Shown: positions 56,684-64,000 of the stretch, in pieces | How the letters are laid out: each line of letters begins with the position of its first letter | Numbering within the stretch: position 1 is the stretch's first letter | Source of the DNA: Brachionus rotundiformis | Lineage: Eukaryota > Rotifera > Eurotatoria > Ploima > Brachionidae | DNA length: 64,000 nt | Assembly: GCA_016802295.1 (NCBI GenBank) | Contig: JAESIW010000138.1 | Span: 1,249,904 to 1,313,903 of the forward strand | Direction of reading: 5' to 3' | The notes under the pieces: generated by a model | Told to the model about the DNA's origin: nothing | Seen by the model: the letters and a program-made list of their open reading frames with translations, nothing else | Database searches by the model: none | Program-made: the position numbers and the translations under genes

Positions 56684-58558
56684 CTAGTTTATCTGATCTG
56701 TAACTTTAACAAACGAGTGCTCGATTTTCTCCTCACTGACTTTAACCAGTCTAAAGCCATGTCCATCAGAGCCTAGCTGAGCACCAACGGCGCTGGTCAC
56801 CACACACTCTAGCTTTTTTCCATGCTGTTCGTAGAACCCACCAGCATTCTGGTGATAATGTCCACAGAACACTGTGCTCACTCCAGCTCTAATAAACCTT
56901 TCCAGCAATCTCTTACGCTCAATTGGTTCTATGTTGAAATAGACATCTGCAGGCTCTTCTGGCTTTTTCAAAAATAGTGGTATATGCTGAAAGACAATCT
57001 TGTGCTGGCAATCACTATCGCTCAATTCCGACTCGAGCCAAACATCTTGTTGGACCTTTTCTTGCGGACAGCAACTCGAGTCAAAATAGAGCTGCGAATT
57101 GAGCGCAATGAATTTGCATCCTTGGCACCAAAAGCTAAAGTAGTCATCACCAAAGTCTTTCCTGTAGGCTTGTATGCTCTCAGTGGTCGGCTTGTCACCA
57201 ACATCATGGTTTCCACATACACAAACTAGTCTAATATCTGGATTGAGCTCGGCCAATGTCTGTTTCAAGTCCCTAACTTGTTCAGTCCTCAGTTGGCTCT
57301 GATCTGGAAACGCATCAACTAGATCTCCGCTTTAATAATAAAAAAATTAATTGATTAAATCTGGTAAACAGAGCATATTAATGAACAAAAAACTCAAGTC
57401 GGATCTTTTTTTTTAAATAAAAAAAAAAATTAATTTAAGTCATATCAGTCTAATGACATAGTGTCTTTAATTAAGGGCTAGAAAAGAAAGTAACTTTTAC
57501 TTAATTGATTAAAAACTCAGATTTCAAATCGATTTTTTGAAATTTAATACTATCTATTTAAAATCGATCTTTTAATGTCTTAATTGCCTGATGTTTTGGA
57601 ATTTTTTCTCTTTTTGGTTTCCATTATATACCTAATAGATTATTCAAATAGTGTGTGATTAAATCTTGAGCTAACACTTGGAAATTTGTCCCATTTGATC
57701 CATCCGAACACCGAGTAATGCCCATTTTTTGCACGATATCTCTTTGATTCCAATGAGTAAGAAAATATTTAATTTGTTCAATGTAAATAAACTTTAGATC
57801 TCAAGAGAATATTTTCTAACTTTATTAAAATATAATTAAATTATTATATATTGTAATTTGCCTAATCGCATTAAGTCAACCACCCAATCCATTCATAAGT
57901 TAAACAAAATTTCACCATTTTATACATTTTATAAATTTAAAGTGTCATTTATAAGCTAAAAAATAATGTTGATAAGTCATTTTTTAGATAAATTCAAGTC
58001 CACTTAGTTTGATTAGGCTAATTGGTTTAGGGCTATTAGTCAAGAGGTTTTTAAAAATATAATGTATCAAGGTAATGTTTTTTTATTTTTTTTTAAATTA
58101 ATTCAAGTATTCTTGATTAATTGAGTGGCTTGTTCAAATAGATAAGAAGGTATTTTATTGGAAATTGAGTTTTTTAGCCACAAGAGTAGTAGACAGTGCC
58201 GCTAGGAGAAAATAAATTATATTATCCTTACCAAATGACCAAAAATTTCGGCACCGGGTCTAATTTATTTATGCTTTCGATTACCAACTTAAGGTAATAA
58301 ATCTCTTTATCCCATCTAGGAAAAAAAACATTATCTAATGCATAGCTAATCAATTAGGCTTACGTTATTTTATCTTTATGCAGAATGTAGCGGTCTATAA
58401 GACCAAATTGGGTATCAGCTGCCTGAACAAAGCTAAACGAACCATTCCATTTGCTTTCGTTATCTAAAATCGATAAATTTAATTTTCGATTATGATATAT
58501 AGCAGATAATAAAAGTTGAATTCAATTTACATTCACAAAAGTTGCCCTATTTACGCAT
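56684..58558 (-). CDS. CPPED1: CPPED1-like metallophosphoesterase (four coding exons)
   Basis: CPPED1 is a calcineurin-like phosphoesterase reported to dephosphorylate AKT. Exons are 58558-58555 (ATG plus one base), 58463-58364, 58315-58232 and 57329-56684; introns are 91, 48 and 902 nt, and the product is 277 residues (human 314). Metal-binding blocks are in order: AADTQFGLID, ICGDLVDAFP, CGNHDVGD, FQHIPLF and FCGHYHQNAGG. Family sequence also shows in KWNGSFSFVQ and GDDYFSFW. The joins KFLVI-CGDL and DKI-T-WDKEI are fixed by phase. The first coding exon is inferred: the only in-phase upstream ATG is followed immediately by a donor (ATGC-GTAAAT), which would make the start MHNESKWNG. The other joins are secure. 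Confidence 0.9.
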
Positions 58559-61500
58559 CTTTGGTCCGAGAGTTGAAAAAGATTATCTATTTTTATCTGG
58601 CTAGACTAATCAAAAAATTCTGAGTCTGATTTTAAAATCAATAAATGCTTAATTATTAAGTACTCTTTTCTTTTTAGATACAAGAAAAAGTTAGTTGTTT
58701 GTAACAATTAACTTTGTTTTAATTAAAAAATTCTCTCTTGGAATAAATTTTATTAAGTTTTTTCTTTTAATTTTTTATTTCTAAATTTAATTAGGTAAAA
58801 TTTAATTTAATCTTTTTCCTTTGAAAAATACAAGTGATATACCAAGAGGGTAAAAATTGCATAATTTTGCTTAAATAGGAAAAAAAAGTTCTAAATTAAA
58901 TTAAAAAGTTTTTGATTCATAGAACCAAACATAAAATTGTTTAAAAAAAAGATAAATTTTATATTATATTTTTATATTGCCTGTAAATTGTTGAACTTAA
59001 ACATTCACTACTTTAAATTAAAGTTAGTTAATTAAAAAATGTAAAATTTTTATTATTTTAAATATAAACAAAGAAAAAGATGAATTTTTTTTTAAATATT
59101 TATATGTATATACAGAATAAATTGTATAAAAAATTGTTTATTTTGGTATATTAGCCGTCCGGAGTTGAGAATACTAAAAAATAAATTAGATCTGAAAGGC
59201 GGATATGAGATTTTTTGTCAAATAAATAACAAAATTCTTGAATTTAGTAGTTGCAGCTTTTTTGCTAAAAATAAAGAAGCCAGTTAGAGATAAATATAGA
59301 TAACGAGCTTCAATTTGCATGCAAATAATTCATTCATTCATAAATGTTTATTAGATTCAACTAGAGTAGAGGGAATAAATTTAAGATAGAATTGTGTGTA
59401 ATGACGTCAAGAGCTTATTTATAACATTAAATTAACAGAAAGTAATAAACTTCAACAATTTTTCATGAATTTTTTCCAACTCTTTTCAAATGGATTTGTA
59501 TTATCTATTTTATGCAATGTTATGCAATCTAATTGTTCATCATTGATTAAATACCTAATAGCAATCGTGATTATTTTGCTATAAATTTTATTTTACCGCA
59601 ATTTTATTTTTAACTGTAAAGAAATAAAAAATAAATTTTCTAAAAAATAAAAAGTAATAATGATAAAAATAATAAATAGCCTACTTTATGAGTAGGTTTA
59701 TGTTAAAGGTAGTGTTTGAGTGCATGCGGAAAGAGGAATTTTTCCAAACAAAATATTAAATCAATACTGATTTAAATATCATGCCATTTCCATTGGCAGC
59801 AAGTTTTAAGGAGGAAATTAAATTATTATGAATGAGCTAAATATGACAACAAAAATAACTATTGTGTTGCTTAATTATTCCGCAAAAATTCATTAAATAA
59901 TGCGCTGATTGCATCATTAGAGCCCAATTCCCTTGAGGAAAATGGTCTCATTTCGGAAAAAGATTTCTACCAATGTTTGTGAATGTGTTTGTGTGAGGAA
60001 AGCGATTAATTAGCTTATCAATGACAGATAGCTGGCAAAATTGATCAAGAACATCAATCACAATTACATAAGATTGCGTAATTTTAATTTGTAACTTGGA
60101 TTCAAGTATCAATCAGAAATGAGTAGGGCAACACTGGCAAATCGCTCCAAGACTAGATATTTTGCACTCTAAGGTGTAATAGAATAGATAAGATAAGATT
60201 TCGTGTTAACCAGGCAAGTATAGTGAACAGCCCGAATGCAAATTTGCATTTGAAACTAATTGATTGACGTCATAGCTCATTTGAGAACGAGCAGGGTTAA
60301 GCAAACAAACCATATATTGGATTAAGTTGGAGAGAAATTCATAAAATATTCTCCTAGTAGTGAAACCAATGGTTATTAATGATTATTTAAAATCATTACC
60401 AAAAAATATATTTTCATATAAACAAATTTTTATATTAATGCAAATTCAGAAATTTGCTCTAAATTCAAAAATGCACCAACTAATCGATAAACTGGGGCCG
60501 AATTCGATACTTAGATAAGCGATTCGGACGCCCAGATAAGATCATCGTCGAATAAATTAAACTTCACTTGTTAGATTGTCCGAATTATCAAGAATATTTA
60601 ATTATTTATAGACCTAATTTGTTCTACTAATATCTCATAACTGGATTTTATTTTATTATTATTATTATTATTTTATATTTTTTTAAAATTTCTTTTCAAT
60701 AAACTTAAACTTATCTAGAGTTTTGACTTTAAAAGCTTTTACGTCAAATTATTCTATTTAGTTACCAAAACTAAATGTACCGGCAAAAATGTTTGCTAAT
60801 TTTGTTGCTGGTACATTTGGTTGGAAAAAAAAACGAAGTAAATATGCTCCTGGTTGTCCTGTTAACAATTTATGTTGTCAACTCAATTGAAAATTATTGT
60901 TTTAAATACAGGCTGAGTATTTTTTTAAAATAATATTTATTGATTAGTTAAGACAATGTTCAAGAAAGTGAAAAACTATCTATAAAAATGAGAAACAGGT
61001 AAATGCTCACAGGGTCTTTAGAAAAAAGTACCAATGTTGCTTTTTTGCCAATGAGGTTTTAACTTAATCAAAAAATAATAGGACAAAGACAAGGAAAATT
61101 TTATCATAAATGCGGAACTAATAAAATTTGGATTAAATAAGCAAATATTATTCAATATTTTTAATCAAGATTAGCTTATCTGACTCTTTTCTAGATAAAA
61201 CATTATCGGCGCATAAAAAAAATAAAATTTTTTTTTTAAGTTTTTTTTTTTATATTTTGTTCATGACTTGGGCAAGAAAAATATAAAAAAATATCATATA
61301 TTGATTTAGGCTAATTATATCTTAAAAAAAGTAATGAAAATTACTTAAATCAATAAATTGGCATATTTAATAATGTAGAATTTGCCAACAAAAAATAACC
61401 ATGACGAAAATGGTTGATGGTGATAAGTTTAGTTTATTTTTTCAAAGTCTTTTTTGTTCAAAGCACACTCCAAAGTCTACATTATTTGCCAAATTTGTTT

Positions 61501-61779
61501 ATCAACGAATTTACAAATTTTTAAATATTAATCTGTAATTTTATATTACTTTTTAGCAAATTTCCAACAAATTAAACAATTACTAAATAATTTAAATGTG
61601 CTTGATTGTTTACAATACAATTTTGATAAGAACACATAATTATTAAAATCGATAAATTTAAATTTATTATTAATAAAATGTTATTAATAGTTTTTTTTTT
61701 TTTAATAACCAAAATTTAGATATAAAACCAAGAGCAGAATGAAGACAAAATTTTGAGCTGACCATCAACATAATACAAA
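58559..61779. promoter_or_regulatory. Long 5' region of the GPCR gene
   Basis: About 3.2 kb of AT-rich DNA between divergent genes, with no gene seen. A perfect CRE (TGACGTCA) is at 59402-59409 and another at 60265-60272. A perfect double octamer, ATGCAAATTTGCAT, is at 60236-60249, next to paired GATAAG motifs near 60187 and more near 60513 and 60534. An ATT microsatellite is near 60654-60673. These suggest an enhancer for the GPCR gene; this is inference from motifs. Confidence 0.45.
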
Positions 61780-63876
61780 ATGAACGTGAGTGTAATCTAT
61801 AGCGATCCAATGGTACCAAACAACCAAATGAGCATGAATTCAACCGGTCCTGACTCTTTGTACAAGACTTTGTTCAAGCTGTACCAAGATGTGAAACAAA
61901 TGAGAGAGATATACATTTATATAGGCAGTTTAATAACTATTTTAGGCGTCCTGCTAAATTTACTATGTATCTATATTTTTTACAAGTCAAAAATTTTCAA
62001 AAATTCATCATTTCCGTACTATGTTTACATAATATCAGTGACTGACACAATAAACATATTTCTGCGCTTCGTGGTGCCACAAATCATTGAGAAAATAATA
62101 AGATACAATCTACAAACCAACTACAATGTAAGTGCAAGTGAAGTAAATCAGGAAAAGTATGACAAATACACCAACAAAATCACCTCTGAGTACCATTGTA
62201 GCATATTTTTCTACATGTACAACTCATTTACACTAATTTCTGTCTGGCTCATGGTCGCTGTCTCATTGGAAAGACTGGTAGTGGTCAAATTCACTCTTCA
62301 GACCAAATACATGATAAAATTGAGGGCATTCTTGATCCTTACCACAATATTTGTTTGTGTATTTTTATTTAATGTGTTCGATTTGGCGCCTGGTCTGTAC
62401 CTGAAGCCACAATGGTACGCCAATCTGACCTTGTTGTGCGAGCGCGAAGATGTCGAGGAAAGAAACACCAATCCATCGCTGATCTACAAACAAATTGGCT
62501 CGTTTAGCTTCAACAGTGACCACTTTGCTCTTGCCAGACTGCTTTTGCAGTCGATTATACCATTTTTGTTCGTGCTTATCTTCAATTCGATGATAATTCA
62601 CAACTTTAAGAAGATAAAATTGGCAGCGCGTGGTCGCGGCAAGTCCAACTCAACAGTATCTGTAAATTCTTTATCTGGCAATTGCTCGGCGTCAAACAGC
62701 CGCACTGCCAGATCGCTTAGACCCAAGCGACACAAACAGCTCAATCAGAACAAATTTCAGCTACAAATTCCGCAGCGCTCGCCAGATTTTTCCATCTCGA
62801 GCCGCTCACCAAGTCCCAACATGAGCGCTCCACTAACACCAGTAACACCGACTAGTTTTGTCTCAGCCCTGAACTTGGTACCGTCAAAGAGTTCGTATTT
62901 GATGCCACCCGAGCACAACAACGGATCCATGACGCCCACTTCGACAAACAGCTCGGCCAATTTGTCCGACGCCACTACAACCAATCTAACATCAAGCACA
63001 TGTGTCAATCAAAATGCCCAAAGCAGCGACAAGCTGTCCATAATGATCTCCTCGGTGTTGCCGAACAAAAAACACGTTGGCACAACTACCACCAATTCGG
63101 CGCGAGTTTCTTTCAAGAGACGCGTCAACAAGCTCAAATTGAACAGAGAAACTGACATAATGCTAATAGTTCTATCATTCAGCATCCTTCTTTCCCAACT
63201 GCCCTTCACCATAGCCTCCTATCTAATCTACTACAGAAACATATTCAAGGACATGTACGACGATCTAAAAAGCATTTACCTAAATGCCAGATCGCCAATG
63301 CTTCTTTACATAATTAGATTGCTGGAAATGTGCTATTTTAGCCTTAATTTTGTATTCTATATCACTCTGAGTCCTTCTTTGCGCAAAGAACTAAAAAAAA
63401 ACCTGCCGAAAAAAATACAATTTTGGACAGGGGCGTTCACCAAATGTTTTTCCATTTTGTCCAAGTCGGACTCGCCAAAGAGTGAGCCCGAAGAGAAAAA
63501 AGCCGAAAAACAGAATTTATATGGAGAATACATGTCAAAAATAAGCTGCATATCGCCTGTCCAAAGACCTACCAACTTGAACACCAGACCCAAAAGATTT
63601 AAAAAAAAATTCTCCAACGCTGCTGAATTAGAGTCAACTAGTAACAAGATAACCATTATTATAGATAACATGTACGACGATGACGAAGAGATTAAGGTGG
63701 ACAGAATGCATATTGGCAATGACAGGATGGAAGTGAGTGAGTCCAGAGTGCTGGACAGAAGTAAACGTTTGTTTAATTTGTCATCGCCGTCATGTCTAAA
63801 TTCATTGAATTCGAGTAAACAAGTTGTTGATCCACGTGTGGACAAGAAAAAGCTTGAAAAAGTGGCTTATCTATGA
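61780..63876 (+). CDS. Rhodopsin-like GPCR, probably a peptide receptor
   Basis: 698 residues in one exon, with glycosylation sites in the N-terminal 45 residues. Seven membrane segments lie at about 44-68 (Asn60 as 1.50), 80-101 (Asp89), 141-163, 181-201, 250-273, 459-484 and 506-530. The ECL2 disulfide would join Cys140 and Cys220. The DRY box reads ERL (164-166) and the TM7 NPxxY motif reads NFVFY (from Asn523), both atypical. The third intracellular loop is about 175 residues, Ser/Thr/Pro-rich, and the C-terminal tail is about 160 residues. Long single-exon receptors with such altered motifs occur among invertebrate neuropeptide receptors, but the ligand cannot be predicted. The ATG at 61780 is the first in frame. 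Confidence 0.87.
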   Translation: MNVSVIYSDPMVPNNQMSMNSTGPDSLYKTLFKLYQDVKQMREIYIYIGSLITILGVLLNLLCIYIFYKSKIFKNSSFPYYVYIISVTDTINIFLRFVVPQIIEKIIRYNLQTNYNVSASEVNQEKYDKYTNKITSEYHCSIFFYMYNSFTLISVWLMVAVSLERLVVVKFTLQTKYMIKLRAFLILTTIFVCVFLFNVFDLAPGLYLKPQWYANLTLLCEREDVEERNTNPSLIYKQIGSFSFNSDHFALARLLLQSIIPFLFVLIFNSMIIHNFKKIKLAARGRGKSNSTVSVNSLSGNCSASNSRTARSLRPKRHKQLNQNKFQLQIPQRSPDFSISSRSPSPNMSAPLTPVTPTSFVSALNLVPSKSSYLMPPEHNNGSMTPTSTNSSANLSDATTTNLTSSTCVNQNAQSSDKLSIMISSVLPNKKHVGTTTTNSARVSFKRRVNKLKLNRETDIMLIVLSFSILLSQLPFTIASYLIYYRNIFKDMYDDLKSIYLNARSPMLLYIIRLLEMCYFSLNFVFYITLSPSLRKELKKNLPKKIQFWTGAFTKCFSILSKSDSPKSEPEEKKAEKQNLYGEYMSKISCISPVQRPTNLNTRPKRFKKKFSNAAELESTSNKITIIIDNMYDDDEEIKVDRMHIGNDRMEVSESRVLDRSKRLFNLSSPSCLNSLNSSKQVVDPRVDKKKLEKVAYL

Positions 63877-64000
63877 ACACTTACCTCTTGTAAGACCATT
63901 GTATTGTCGATTGAAAGTAGAGATTTTAAAAAAATTATCTTTTTCTATGTTTTTTGATTCCATAATATAAAAACGAAAAAAAAGCAGATTCTAAAATAAT

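Noticed and set aside
1..64000. tRNA, rRNA, CRISPR arrays, bacterial operon signals
   Set aside because: Scanning by eye showed no convincing tRNA cloverleaf or rRNA segment; CRISPR and bacterial signals do not apply to this animal sequence.

Overview
The window is eukaryotic and almost certainly animal nuclear DNA. It is very AT-rich, its genes are interrupted by short GT-AG introns, and it carries metazoan genes: nicotinic acetylcholine receptor subunits, a rhodopsin-like GPCR, TULP4, TMEM9, SIRT6, OCRL/INPP5B and BANF1. The composition, the many 42-65 nt introns and the compact genes fit a small invertebrate genome such as a monogonont rotifer (Brachionus-like). That placement is inference; no diagnostic rotifer sequence was seen.

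Layout. 1-5.5 kb: C-terminal part of listerin (LTN1, cut by the left edge), then TTC5 on the same strand. 5.6-6.3 kb: a GC-rich repeat with a second copy at 39.2-39.8 kb. 6.6-11.0 kb: four minus-strand genes, namely a membrane-anchored trypsin-like protease, a five-exon SIRT6, an OARD1/TARG1 macrodomain protein 146 nt upstream of SIRT6, and a two-exon coiled-coil protein. 12.1-13.9 kb: two related secreted FN3-like proteins placed tail to tail. 14.1 kb: a small coiled-coil protein with a myristoylation-type start. 16.3-20.0 kb: RPRD2-like CID protein whose 1.7 kb intron holds a dead LINE fragment and a foldback repeat. 20.0-25.9 kb: mostly empty AT-rich DNA. 25.9-29.7 kb: TULP4, with a MITE in its second intron. 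30.8-31.6 kb: TMEM9. 32.2-38.8 kb: an alpha-type and a non-alpha nicotinic receptor subunit transcribed divergently from a shared 2.5 kb region. 40.4-45.2 kb: the intron-binding helicase Aquarius (AQR). 45.9-47.3 kb: an ankyrin-repeat protein. 48.5-49.0 kb: a new two-exon secreted protein. 49.7-51.9 kb: OCRL/INPP5B-type phosphatase. 52.7 kb: BANF1. 54.3-54.9 kb: a serine-rich disordered protein. 56.7-58.6 kb: CPPED1. 61.8-63.9 kb: a peptide-type GPCR.

Genes that may work together. SIRT6 makes O-acetyl-ADP-ribose while deacylating, and OARD1 family enzymes remove that product and ADP-ribose marks; the two lie in tandem, close enough to be cotranscribed. The two nicotinic subunits have complementary features (YxCC loop and Glu20' in one; no Cys pair and Lys20' in the other), as expected for partners in one heteromeric receptor. 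AQR, RPRD2, LTN1 and TTC5 are general RNA and protein housekeeping genes.

Exon joins were made by hand for eleven genes (24 introns), using reading phase and the conserved protein families as guides. The joins show an unexpected pattern: about 17 of the 24 inferred 3' splice sites end in AAG rather than CAG or TAG, in several cases skipping a nearby CAG.
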